64,000 nucleotides of DNA from Tubulanus polymorphus (lineage: Eukaryota; Nemertea; Palaeonemertea; Tubulaniformes; Tubulanidae), in contig NC_134027.1 of NCBI RefSeq assembly GCF_964204645.1, positions 15,798,485 through 15,862,484 of the forward strand, read 5' to 3'. The position numbers and the translations under genes were made by a program. The notes under the pieces are model-generated. The model saw only the letters and a list, made by a program, of their open reading frames with translations, ran no database searches and was not told where the DNA came from. This document shows, piece after piece, positions 24,025 through 35,449 of the stretch; the stretch's first letter is position 1, and each line of letters starts with the position of its first letter.

Positions 24025-24228
24025 ATCGCTCGGCCAGACCGTTGACATAGGCCAAAAATGTGAAAAAATGCCATTTTTGTCGAACAACAATGGCCACCAG
24101 TCGGCTATTTCGAATTTGATGATCAGGCCAATGAAGACGATGCATAGATGCGTCTTCAAAACTTCCCAAAATAACAGGATTCTGTCTACGGATGGAAATT
24201 GAACGCAATAGTCAGCTAAAAATATGCA
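24025..24228 (+). repeat. A-family 3' end fragment
   Basis: AACAACAATGGC, GCGTCTTCAAAACTTCCCAA and the terminal CAATAGTCAGCTAAAAA match the end of A elements, with the hairpin largely lost. A weaker scrap with CAATAGCCCGCTTGGGCTTT lies near 24768. Confidence 0.55.
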
Positions 24229-24229
24229 G

Positions 24230-25000
24230 AACCGTTTAACCTTATCAGTACCAATTTCGGTCTGGCCTATAAGAGCTTTATTCATGACATAATCTCGGCC
24301 TTGTCAGTATCAGGTCTCTGTAATATCATCATTACAACTGAGTTATGATTTCATGATGTGAAGTCATGTGTACTCAAAGAATGATGAAGTCTAGTATTGT
24401 CGATAGCGAAGGTCAGATGTTGTTTTTTGTCTCTGGATTGATCGCTAGAATCAATGAGTAGCGATCACAGGCTCTTGATCTTAAACTATAAAATCTAGTC
24501 TGAGTTACATAACCATTAACCTAATAAGTGTAATCTATATATTTTCAATATTTTCTAAATTATTACGAATAATGCAGTAAGTTACTTTGATAAGTTGCCA
24601 AGTAAAATAAGTATATACAATGGAGATAGCGAAGTCTTAGTCATCTTCTGGTCATTGGTTAGTACATAATGAAGTTTCTTCAATAGTCCTCAGAGTAGGC
24701 ATATTCATGACCGCCAGACTTGATGAGGGAAATATGCCACGATGCCATGGATGAAAAATATAATGCAATAGCCCGCTTGGGCTTTACCAAAAGTGGCAAT
24801 AAATGTTGGCTGTAATGGGCCATCACAGTTCTAATTGAGCCAATTTTCAGGCAGCACCTGTGTCTCAGGAAGGTTCATGTATAAACCAAACATCGATCCC
24901 AAGATCCTTCATTATCATAAAGTGCACTTAAAAATGTATCGATTTATTACATTGAATGCATGGATTATGAAAAACTAGAATGTAAAATCATAGGCTGTGT
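24230..25000. other. Intron sequence without recognised features
   Basis: Nothing beyond the A-family scrap near 24768 can be supported. Confidence 0.4.
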
Positions 25001-26223
25001 CAGGGTTCATGTCTCAAGCTCAGGTGAAATTCAAGCCATTTCAAGCTAGATTTATACCATTTTCAAGCTATTTTCTAAGGCACATTGGAAGCAATTTTCG
25101 ATAGTCGCAGCTAATTTGCCTATTTTTAACAGGTTTGTATAAAAATGTTAAAAAAGAGGTAAAATTTTGATTCCAGTGGAACCTCCGAGTTGATACGATT
25201 CTGTTAGAGATGAAACCTGTTTATCACAATGATTTTCAGCATTTCCTAGCTTAAATATTCATATCAATCAAGATTTGGATATTAGGCCATCCCAAATCAA
25301 TTGTCTGTTTTGCCGTTACACCTACTAAAATTTTTGGGATAAGTCAGTAGGAAGGTAGAAACATTTTTTGCAAAATTTTGGGGCAAAAAAAAACAACAAA
25401 TTTATCATCAGCTCTTTTAGTGGAAACAATATCCCAAATCTGCGTTCAAAATGAAACAGTATTGAATATATGCACGCTATAACATTACCAGCTTTAATAT
25501 AGTCACTAAGAATGAATGGCAGCTTATTGGAACACTGCCAGTTTCCTGGAAAACTTCAATTATAGTCGAGGCATGTTTTCACACAATGCACACTTAACTT
25601 CAAACATACATAGCTCATACATGGGTAGTGGGTTGGCCATTTGTATCAAAAATAAAATTTATTTCAATGAATCCAAGAAAAAAGTTTCCACTCGGTACCT
25701 TTGAAGTCGGGTCGGTCGGGTGATGGCAAACAGACCATTATTTTTGGATGGCCTAATACGAAATTTGTAATGTTCAATGACTTTGACTAGGTCGCGGTGC
25801 CTTCAACATGGCTCTCACACCTGGTGTGGGATTTCAATGCCATTTTACATCAATGCTCGATAACATGCATGACTGAAATTTCCCCATATGTTCAAGTCTC
25901 CAGACACCGGAGAGTTTCACCACAAGTCGCAGTGCAAGCAAGTCTCGCGATTCAATACAATTCAATTAATTTCTTTATGGATGCCTAAAACATGATGCAC
26001 GCGTAGAAACGACTCATAAACATATTTTGTCTGCGATTTCATCGAAAAAAATTCGCAAAGAAGAAATGTGTGTTAATCAAGCATTTCATGCCATATCTTT
26101 TTATTTCAAGTCAAAAATAATCATTTCAAGCTTTCGATCTATTTTCAAGCTGTTTTCAAGCGCTTGAGTAGTATTTCTCAAATTCAAGCATTTCAAGCTT
26201 TTCAAGCACCGCGACGAACCCTG
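25001..26223. mobile_element. hAT-like non-autonomous element with TTTCAAGC-rich ends
   Basis: The left end CAGGGTTCATGTCTCAAGC (25001) and the right end, reading CAGGGTTCGTCGCGG on the minus strand (ending 26223), form terminal inverted repeats. CAGGGTTC starts are typical of many animal hAT elements. Both ends lead into runs of TTTCAAGC words (25015-25075 and 26105-26208). The flanks share TGTGT, which is not a clean 8-bp duplication. No transposase frame is present in the 1.2 kb. Confidence 0.5.
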
Positions 26224-26239
26224 TGTGTTGCACTAAAAA

Positions 26240-26860
26240 CTAATTTAAGATGGCTGCCATATTCAATGGCCAAATTCGCTAGATCTTCAATAGGGGTAGA
26301 GATCTCTCTTACCCCGATCCTAACACAAAGATTCATCGAAACCTATCAAGAATTGTAGGCTGTATTGCGTCAACAAGAAATTGGCAGCCCTAGCGGGGTG
26401 GACATCTCACCTGCCCCAATCATCACACTGAGTTTTATGAAGATCTATAAAGATTTGAAAGCTGTATCGCTAACAAGAAACTGAAGATGGCTGCCCTGGC
26501 GGCCACATATATTAGCCGATGATGTCCATTTTCATTGGAGATGAACAGCTTGCATGTCTCTCTCCTGATTCCTATTTCAAGAATTATAAGCTGTATTTCG
26601 CTTACAACTTAAATTCAAAAGGGCTGCCCTGCAGCCATAGTTGCTGACCGATTACCTCCATTTTGAATAGGATTGCACATCTCACATGTCCGAACTCACC
26701 CAGTAAATATCATGAAAATCCACCAGGAATTCTGGACGAAATCGCGCTAACAAGAAATTCAAGATGGCTGCCCTATTTGATATTTGATAACCTCCAATTT
26801 CAGTAGGGATGGACATCTCACCTGCCCAAATCCTCAAACTAAGGTTAAGATAATAAATTG
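26240..26860 (+). repeat. C-family tandem units (about 140 bp), without element ends
   Basis: Four to five diverged units carry the C-element landmarks: AAGATGGCTGCC, GGGGTGGACATCTCACCTG, and ATC(A)AGAATT followed by GCTGTAT. Neither the 5' palindrome nor the 3' hairpin is present. A short scrap of the same unit occurs at 30805-30845. Confidence 0.6.
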
Positions 26861-28250
26861 CCCATATGCAAAGTGCAAACTTTGAAAACTGCAAACTGGA
26901 CATAGTTTGAAGCATATTGCTTATGAAAAATCTTTTTAATTCTTGAGTTCAAAGTTCTATTTTATATTGATTTATCTTTTTCAAAGAATTATTTTGTAGT
27001 CAAATATGGGCAACAATATAAATCTATTCAGTGCTTCATCTAGCCAAAAATAGAGGGGCGGTCCGCCCCGCCCCCGAAAATAGCCGCCCTTGTGCCCTTC
27101 AGATGTGTCCCATGCTCGCCCTTGTGCCCTAATCACTTGCCGTAGGTCTGCCCTCCTGCCCTTGTCAGTCACGAGTAATGAGTCAGGGCTTTCAAAATAA
27201 GCCGTGGCATCTGACTGTTAGTAAGTATCCAGCGACGGCAATGAAATATCTCGTATGATATCAACGATTACATGTGATCAGTGGTTATATTTAAATGTAC
27301 TGCAGTCAGTGCACATCCTGTGAAAACGTGCCTCAGACGCGTGGCCTAGGTTAAGTTTCCAGGAAATTGGCTTACTTCCAAACTACTGCCAATCATTCTA
27401 GCGACTGCCGTTGTAAAGCTGGTAGTGTAAATTCGATGGATTGTTGCATTTTGAACACATCGTGATGCGCGCTCTGGATCTTTTTATCTAGACTATTAGA
27501 CAAATTTTATATATAAAGTGAAAAACTTTGTTCGGTGAACTCACAGAGAGACTCGCAGAGACAGTTAGTTTGAGTAGCCTAATAGCAATAATGTGTTCTT
27601 AAGCTGGCTACTTACCAATTATCAACAGTTACTTGCCAATCACTATCACTATCAATTTTAATCAATTAATTTGACATTTCTAAGATTAAAAATATGCAAC
27701 TTCATGTAGGCCTAAACTATTGCTGGCTCTTTTTCGCTGTATCATTTGCTTTTAGAGATTGCTTGTTTCTGCTATTTTTTTGTCTGCAACTGGTTTTCCA
27801 AATCATTTTGAATGCCCATTCTATCATATTATTGATAAACTTTTGTTCATTGACAGGCATAGGTGTAAGGATGTACTGTGGTCAAGTGTGTCACTCATCG
27901 CAAAATCAGAGTTAAACATAGTTTCTAGTCATCAATCATAGTTGGGGGTACCTCAATTCTATGCAATAGGGAACATTGCAGGTTGCCCCTAAAACACACG
28001 TGAGTACGTTATTATGTGCCCTTGCTCCAATGGAATCACGCACAAAAATGCCCTTATTTGAAATCAGCACCCTGCCTTTTAATGCTAGATGAAGCACTGC
28101 TATTTATGGTCCATGTCCAAAATGTGGTAGGGTACAGGGAGGTAGGGAAATTATTTTCTTTTTTGAAAAAAATATTTTCACATTATGAAACATATCTAAA
28201 TACAAGCAGCCTATCATCTGATACAGCTCTGCTTTTTTATGATAAGATTT
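26861..28250. other. Intron sequence; one GC-rich patch
   Basis: There is no gene here. The patch at 27050-27180 (GGGGCGGTCCGCCCCGCCCC and repeated CGCCCTTGTGCCC words) stands out in composition and is probably a transposon relic. The rest is AT-rich. Confidence 0.4.
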
Positions 28251-28480
28251 TACAAGGACCTACGCAGCACTCTCAATACTTCAAATCCAGAAAACGGCTC
28301 TATAACTTATTAGCCCTAAGCCCAAAGTATCTACACACCAAGCTTTGTCAATATCATATAATGATCGTAGGACTAGTAGCAATTGAAAGATTTTACAAGT
28401 GTGGCCTGTACAGCGCCCCCAAGATGTCAGGAAAATGGCTCAATAACATTTTAGCCCGTGGCCCAAAATATTGACATACC
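28250..28480 (+). repeat. Diverged tandem units (TTTTACAAGTGTG..GCGCCC type)
   Basis: Words GATTTTACAAG, TAGCCC and CCAAGCTTTGTCAA recur here and again at 29405-29610 (GATTTTACAAGTGTGATCTG, CCAAGTTTCGTCAAGG). The repeats make a 152-codon frame open by chance. They flank G2 on both sides. Confidence 0.5.
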
Positions 28481-29400
28481 AAATTAAAATTAAACATTGG
28501 TACTCTAAAGATTTAAGAACAAATGAAAAGGACTGATAACTTATGGATTGAATTCAAATGATGGGAGAAAATTGACTTGTTACAGACCGAAAATATCAGA
28601 ATATACAGAAAGAAAAAAATGTATTTTCTCAAATTATGAATGGAAACGGATACCTATCTTCATCATGAAGTTTTTGGCAGAATTTCAGAGAATACGTGCT
28701 CCAAGTAATCAAAAAAGCCTAAGATGTCCCTCTTGATTAAATAGTTTTCATGAAAATCTGTCTATTGATACGATCTCCATCACACACAACTGCATGATGA
28801 TTCATCGTGAATATACATGGTAGTGAGTTTTCCCCACTGACTCAAATAGACACTCTCCACGTTCATGGTGTAACGATATCATTTATTTCATACACTATGT
28901 ACGAAGTTTGTTAAAGTTAGACAATTTATTTTCGTAAATTGAACAATTTCCAAGATTCACTTCCCCCTTTCCCAATTTTACTGTCCTTCAATAGATTTCA
29001 CTGCTTTTCATGGCTGCCCGCGATGAACCCTTTGTTGAATCATTTGCAGTTTCCAAGAAAACTTTAACTACGCCACGCGCGAGGTGCACTTTTCATATAC
29101 ATGCACAAATCAATACACCACACTGCAGCGAGTCTGTGCCTAGCATGTGTATGAAGCATTAATATACGTAAAAGGGCATGTGTTCTTTCGAAACGAAATG
29201 TAGTTCCAACAACTAATAAATAACTAAATTAATAAATAAGCAACGGATTCCGATGAAATTCAATAGGGTAAGATATTTTAATACTGCATTGAATGTTTTG
29301 AAAGTTCCGAAGAGAAACTAAGCCTAGTTTTTTAGTTATTTGGTACCAAAGCAGGAAAGTTTCATATGTGATAACAAAATGGACTTGAAAGTCCATAATA
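28480..29400 (+). mobile_element. Element G2: 5'-truncated G-family copy
   Basis: Over about 900 bp it matches G1: GGATTGAATTCAAATGATGG, TCTGTCTATTGATACGATCT, CGTGCTCCAAGTAATCAAAA, ACTCTCCACGTTCATGG. It ends in hairpin ATGGACTT-GA-AAGTCCAT (29379-29396). The 5' start word, palindrome and first subterminal word of G1 are absent. Confidence 0.65.
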
Positions 29401-29404
29401 ATTG

Positions 29405-31141
29405 TAGGACAAGTAGCGATTTAAAGATTTTACAAGTGTGATCTGTACAATGCCCCCTAAAGGTCAAATTGGGAAAACGGCTCTTTTTAGCCCTTGGCGT
29501 GTTGTATCTATAAACCAAGTTTCGTCAAGGTCGGAATTGTAGGAAAAGAAGTGATTACAAGATTTTACAAGCGCCACCCGTACTGTGCCCTCATGGGTTT
29601 CACGAAAGGGTTTAATTACGAAATTAAATAATTACATAATTAGGCAACTTAATTACTATTTAAGTGTATCAAAATGGCGGAACGTTAGACAGCCATTTGC
29701 TGTCCAAGCATCAACAACCTTCCATGTTTAGAGAAAAAGAGAAATTCACTCCTTTGGGAGTTAAAGTTTGCTCTGAAAGGTCTCAGGAACCAGTGGAACA
29801 ATTTAGCAAGATATCTCAAGTTTTTAAATAGAAACTCACCTCCAGTCAGCAAAATAAAATCCTCGTAAATGGGGTTTATTTCCGAGCAGTGATACTTTTT
29901 AACACTATAACTGCATAGATATGTACTCTACTGACAGAAATCTATCATATCTATGGACAAAATCAATTAATTTAATACTTGTAAGTATGTGGTGGTCGTG
30001 CTGATAAAAACATAGGATGTTTGAAAATAAATTAATAAAATTTAGAGTATCATTTTTACAAAAGGCAAAAATTCCAAATTATTCAGCCAAACAATTTGAA
30101 AAACTAGGAATAAGTGTGAAATGCCTTCGTCAATTAATAAACACCAAATTCCATGAATAATATCTGCAGCTTTTTGTTTTTAATAATAAACTAATGATGA
30201 TTGAATGGTTTAATAACACTCTTAGGGGAGAATTAAATTTTGTAATTAACTTGATTATAATTAAAGTTAATTACGTTTAGTGAAACACCTAACCTTGATT
30301 TAATCATGATAATTTAATCATGATTAGTGGTTTAATCATAATTAAGGGTTAATCATGCTTTGTGAAACCGGCCCCAATTGGTATTAAATGAAACACTACC
30401 TACAGCGAATATGTCAAATAATTATATTCTCACATGCAATGAACATTTGGAATTCACACATGTATGGTAACTGGTCCAATAAAGCGACTTTCCCATAATT
30501 ATGTTAGCAGCGCCAGAATTCCCAGAATTTTCCCGTATATCCCCAAAATAGCCAATCACATTCACTTGTACAGACGACGCTCCAATCAAGGTCAATGCAA
30601 TTTCATATGCAAAGGCTAGGAATTTTCCTGCCAAAACAGTTTTTTGAAGAATTCTAACGAATTAGACCATGTCATCGACAGAGGTTTTGCATGCCTTCAA
30701 TTGCTTTAATTATACGTCATTAAGGCTGAGATGCAATGAAACTGTACTGCGTTTTTCATAATTCACTCAATACCAACACCCTTATCGTTAACACAGCCAA
30801 ACCAAAAATTCATCAAGAATTGCAGCCTGTATCGCGCTAACAATGTGTCAGGGGACAACAGACACATCACACCAAACAGCGGATACCACACGGCAGACTT
30901 CAGACACAGAGTGAAATATCATGTCTACCAAACATACCGTACTATATTAATACAATCCAACGGAGCTTATTAAAAGTCTCCAAAATTAATTTAGTTCAGC
31001 CACCTCAGACATGAACGAACAGACAAAATATCACCACATACAGCTTTGGCAAACATCTGCAAAAAGTACTTATTTTGGTCAACAACAATAGTTGTATCTG
31101 GGGTAAATATTCAAATGCAAAAGCCAATGGGGCAAACATAC
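29405..31141. other. Intron sequence with minor repeat scraps
   Basis: It holds the second set of GATTTTACAAG-type units (to 29610), a run of diverged AATTAA..TTAATCATGATTA words (30230-30350) and a C-unit scrap near 30810. There is no gene. Confidence 0.4.
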
Positions 31142-31221
31142 CAGTATCACTAGGTGAATTATCATCTTCATCATCAGATAGATTTTCAAGTGAATCAAGT
31201 ACATCTTCTTCTTTATCTTGA
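31142..31221 (-). CDS. srgap: srGAP-like exon: acidic RhoGAP-SH3 linker
   Basis: This 80-nt exon has acceptor TTATTTCAG and donor ACTG|GTATGT. It encodes about 26 residues rich in Asp, Glu and Ser (QDKEEDVLDSLENLSDDEDD, then NSPSDT). The 1-nt entry phase completes the Asp begun in the 40.3-kb exon, and the 1-nt exit phase completes the Asp before the SH3 exon. In vertebrate srGAPs the RhoGAP-SH3 spacer is also acidic and serine-rich, so the assignment rests on position, phase and composition. A phosphorylation-dependent role is only inference. An F-family element 5' end begins 25 bp upstream of this exon in the intron. Confidence 0.8.
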
Positions 31222-31245
31222 CTGAAATAAGCCATATCAAGTATA

Positions 31246-31290
31246 AATAAGAGCTGCAAAGTAGCAATAACAGGTTTTCTGCCTTGATGA
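31246..31290 (+). repeat. F-family 5' end, solitary
   Basis: AAGAGCTGCAAAGTAGC (imperfect palindrome GCTGC-AAA-GTAGC) followed by AATAACAGGTTTTCTGC matches the 5' end of element F. No 3' hairpin follows. A second copy in reverse orientation, with perfect stem words GCTGCAAAGCAG and ACAGGTTTTCTGTAG, ends at about 40007. Confidence 0.55.
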
Positions 31291-32214
31291 CTGTACAATG
31301 ACGTACACAAAGTTCCAATGAATTGAATATGAACGAATATGGTTTTTTTGTAGGAGCGTCATGTAGGGGTCAACATGTATTTATATATGGTTCAATATGG
31401 GCTACTGAGACAAAATAGCTTTGGGCAAAAGAGATGTGGGTATTTAACTATACAGTCCAATGGAGGCAGGTGTATGAACTTATCATGCCAATTGGCCAGT
31501 TACGTGTACATTTGATATCTTTGCGATTTGTATGAGTAAAGCTACTGAATAATACAAAACAGCGAGTGATGATACAAGTTTTAAAGGATTTTGCCCCTCG
31601 TGGTAAGCATAAGAACTAATTCTGGAAAGAATTTGTTGTATTTCAATATCAGGCACGTGTTTATCAATTTCTATAGGAATTCCTTCATCCCATCATCTTC
31701 GTGGATAGATGAAGATGACGCTAATGGGGACCCATCTGAGATACTCAATCAAATGATACATGTCTAAGTCAAGGGCCTGAAGCCAATTGCAACCATCATT
31801 CTACATGTTAATGAGCAGGTAGCAGACATCTCTGGGGTACCAGTCCCTATATTTGACATAGGACCTAAATCTGTGCATTGAATAAATTCACTCAATGGAG
31901 TTAAATTAACTTTAATTCATAGAATCATTGGTGCTTATATCAAGGTGAAATCTCAAAGATAAAATTCTTCCCAGCACCTTAATTTAAGCCTAAACAGTTT
32001 TTTTCTAAATTACTGATGTCCAACTTCTCTTAACCCTTTCAGTGCTGACTAATTAATACCCTAATGCTTGAAATAATTTGAATTTTTTTTTAGAAATTCC
32101 ACCCCAGTGTTTTGAATAATGGACATAAGGCTATAGTGCGTCTGTCTACACTGCGGTGCGTATCAGTAGTAACTAATATTCAACTGTGTTTGACCATCTA
32201 CCATCTTTAAAGAG
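31291..32214. other. Intron sequence without recognised features
   Basis: Nothing supportable was found here. Confidence 0.4.
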
Positions 32215-32606
32215 ATAAGAGCCCCAAGGGGCACTATGGCCAGCCTGTCATCCTTTCATAAAATGGCAAACGATGCATTCTGTGGGTTACATTTGTCAAA
32301 ATACACTCCAAGCTCGGAGTCAATACCAACACAACCGTGTTTTCAAAAGTAAAACATACAGGGAGTTGGCAGGGACAAATAACCAGATCAATCTTTATCC
32401 TTGGTCCTATGATTTTAATTCGGAATATATCAAATTTTCTGAAATTTGATCAATAGAACAAAATTGAATTTGATTTGATGTTTTATATGTTCAAAACAGT
32501 AAATTTGAATTGGATTTGATACTTTTCATTCAGAAAAAAATTTGATTAATTTGCAGTTTGAGCACATGGCTAAGTAGCATATGAAGGTTATCCATCCGAT
32601 TTAAGA

Positions 32607-33970
32607 AACAAGAGGCCCATGGGCCATATACCTTCATGTGGCAGTAGAAGAAGAATGATTCAGTATTCAAAGTTTATTCAAGTATTCAAAGTAGAAAGAT
32701 TTACATTGTAACGATGTAAAAAGTTTTAAAATAGTTTAGATGGCTATGTGGCGATAATGTTCATTTTCTGTTAATATATCCTTACATGAAAAGACAAGCC
32801 CATTTTACGTGCCCCAAAAAAGATCACACTACATGAAAAAATGCATCAAGAATTGGTGTAGGCATCGTGCTGAAAAGAAATCCAAGATGGATGGCAACCC
32901 TGGTGGCCATACTTGAACTCAATTTTCAATAAGGGGTAGGCATTTCACCTACCAAAATTCTTACACCTAGTATCATGAAAATGCATCAAAAATTGCAGGT
33001 CGGTTCGTACTAGAAATTCAAGATGGCTGACCTGGCGGCCATATTTGAAAACTGATGATCTCCATATATAAAAGGCATGGACAGCTTACCTACCCTGATC
33101 CTCACACCAAATTTTGTGGAAATCCATCAAGAATTGCGGGCTGCATCATGAAACAAGAAATTCAAGATGGCCACCCCAATGGCAGCCATATCAACAATGG
33201 TATTTTTACAATAGGGGTGGACACCTCGCCAGACCCAATCTTCAAGCTAAAATTCCAAAAGATTCATCACAAATTACAGGCAAATTACTGCGAATTACCG
33301 CAATCTAGCAATTTGATTGGGAAAATAGCAGCACTATAGTTGGAAAAAGTTGATAAACCACCTCCGACTGTCTAATCAATTAAAAGCCTTGCCTTCACAT
33401 GGAATTATTTCCGCCTTATCACAGGTGCGCTCTGCAGCTGATTGGGTCTGATTCGCCCATTCAACGATAAAAACTTTCCCACGTTCTTACTATCGGCATT
33501 TTCTAATAATTTAGGGAAATATTTTTAAAAAGGGAAATTTCACACTGCATTAATAACATCAAAGCATTTATTCGTCCGACAAATCTTCCTCTGAACTCCC
33601 ACCAACAAGTTATAAGTGGTGACACGAAAATGACATCATCGACTCACTACCATCTGTTATGTGCTTGTAATATATAATACTGTATAAATATTTGTTATTC
33701 ACACATTCAATATTGTATTGCTTGAATGGTTCTGGGCAGTATTGGTTGTTCCTATTTTCATGGTTATCCGAACATAACATTGATTTGCAATATAACCAGG
33801 AGGACCAGTACTGTCAGGAGTTCATTCTGCGACAACTTGTTGTACTGATAAGTACCTGGAAATATATTACGTGTATATATCGTGAAATGCCATGCGTTGT
33901 GTGTTTGTTGTCTTGCTGCTGGTTTCGTTTGGTTCTTTCTGACCATAACACCATCTTATAACCTCTTATA
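32607..33970 (+). mobile_element. Element C2 inside B2
   Basis: It starts AACAAGAG and palindrome GGCCC-AT-GGGCC (32614-32625), with CATATACCTTCATG. Its tandem units repeat every 140-141 bp (landmark CATCAAGAATTG at 32844, 32984 and 33125; diverged at 33265). It lacks the 680-bp segment found in C1. The 3' part matches C1 to the CCATCTTATAACC stretch, but its terminal hairpin has decayed. Confidence 0.65.
33655..33950 (+). mobile_element. Solo LTR with 5-bp target-site duplication
   Basis: This 296-bp segment begins TGTTATG and ends CATAACA (TG...CA with a short inverted repeat). It contains a TATA-like TGTATAAATA near its start and is flanked on both sides by CCATC. Copy C1 has a single CCATC at the same place (about 10074-10078), which is the empty site. 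That combination identifies an LTR left by LTR-LTR recombination. The 89-codon frame inside it is not meaningful. Confidence 0.75.
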
Positions 33971-34041
33971 ACTGCACTTTGCAATGATATATTCGGTAGT
34001 GCAAACTAAATTATTCCTCCCAAAATCCAAATCAACTAAAG

Positions 34042-34496
34042 CACAGCTGCCAACCTAGATTTTATCTTTTGCTGAACACTTGTCGAAGTATATCAGTATT
34101 TCCAAAAACTTTCCAGTAGTCCCCAATTTTCAACCAGAAGATGTTCTATAAATCAGTATTGAGGTCTTAAAATCAGTATTAGGGTAAATTACTACGAACA
34201 AAATTTGTGTTCCCGTTTTCTGACACCGTACTAGCGCGCCATCTACATCTAAGAACAGATGGTGCACTAGTACAGTGTCATATTGAGAGTTTAATCTGAG
34301 TTGACAAGATTCTGAGAGATTTAAGAAAGAACGATGGAATTTGCCTAAAAACGATTACGTGTTCCGTAACTTACCAAATTTTTTTCAGCGTTCCAGGTGG
34401 AAAAAAAATCAGAAACAATTCTTCTAAAAACAGAACGCTGCATTTTCACACGATATGCCAGAACAGTTACAGAAAAATCAGAACGGTTGGGAGCTG
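34042..34496. mobile_element. MITE (hAT-like) with CTAAAG duplication
   Basis: The left end CACAGCTGCCAACC and the right end, reading CAGCTCCCAACCG on the minus strand, are imperfect inverted repeats. CTAAAG flanks the 455 bp on both sides (34036-34041 and 34497-34502). The B1 element shows an uninterrupted AACTAAAGATTTCA at the same point. No coding sequence was found. Confidence 0.7.
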
Positions 34497-34890
34497 CTAA
34501 AGATTTCACAGAAATCAATCTTGAAATACAATTTTAATTTATAAGATAAAACCGGGAAGTAAAGCAGTAGATGTATCTGTGGGTTAATGTGAACACCTGG
34601 TGATTTATGCAGCTAAGCCAATCATAGAGGTATCTTTGCTTTCTGATTGGCTATTTAAAACCAATATTTTTATGTTCAGATTTTCGCAAAAAAAGCTCAT
34701 ATAAATTTTAACAAAGACCTTTTTCAAAATTCAGCTCCAGAGGATTTGGAGAATGGATAATGCTTAAATACATAATTTGTATAAGAATATGCTCAGTTGC
34801 ACAGTCAAAGGGCCTTAGCTCTGGAAACCATGTCATTTTAATTTGCTCCATTTGTAAGGTAATAGGCTCAGCCTACGGCTGGCCTAAAAA

Positions 34891-35449
34891 CTAATTACTA
34901 ATTACATCAATACACCACGATGCGGTGTACTAGAAAAGTCCATAACCTCACCACGGTGTGGATGCACTGAAAGGGTTAAGAGGATAAAAGAGGTCGTACT
35001 TATGATACCTGGAAGTCCATGGAGCTTAATACCTTGAGGGTATTGTTGTTGCAAACCAAATAATTATTGGTCAGACATATGATATAAATAAATCACTAAT
35101 CGCTGTGTGCTTAGGGTTCGGAGCATGCATCAATTGGCAGAAACCTTTTGAAAATTGACTATGTAAAAATTAAATTAAGAAAAAAATTTAAAATTAAACA
35201 AAACATCTAGAACCAATCAGAAGAACCACCTTGGTAATTATTGGTCTGATATACATTGGACAAAGCGCACCGATAGCTACGCCGCTGAAATTGTCTTAAG
35301 TTTACATAGTACGTGAATTCCATTGGCATATAAGACCCATATTTGACCTCCTGGAGCCCAAATATCAGAAAGAACATGCCATCAGTTTTTCAATCTTCAG
35401 GCTGTTGTGAACAACTCATGTGGTTGCTCTTTTGCCATGAGCAGAATTA
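34891..35449. other. Intron sequence without recognised features
   Basis: Nothing supportable was found here. Confidence 0.4.

Larger units (their letters stand above)
32215..34890 (+). mobile_element. Element B2 carrying nested insertions
   Basis: The 5' hairpin GCCCC-AA-GGGGC is at 32221-32232, followed by ATGGCCAGCC. The 3' hairpin AGGCTCAGCC-TAC-GGCTGGCCT (34864-34885) is followed by AAAAA. The B body is broken first by C2 (32607 to about 33970) directly after GATTTAAG, then by a MITE (34042-34496). C2 is itself broken by a solo LTR (33655-33950). The uninterrupted B1 shows the unfilled arrangement of most of these sites. Confidence 0.7.

Noticed and set aside
28016-28474. A 152-codon plus-strand open frame
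   Set aside because: It overlaps diverged repeat units also present at 29405-29610, has no domain, and its openness follows from the repeat.
33692-33961. An 89-codon Cys/Leu-rich frame
   Set aside because: It lies almost wholly inside the solo LTR and has no family match.
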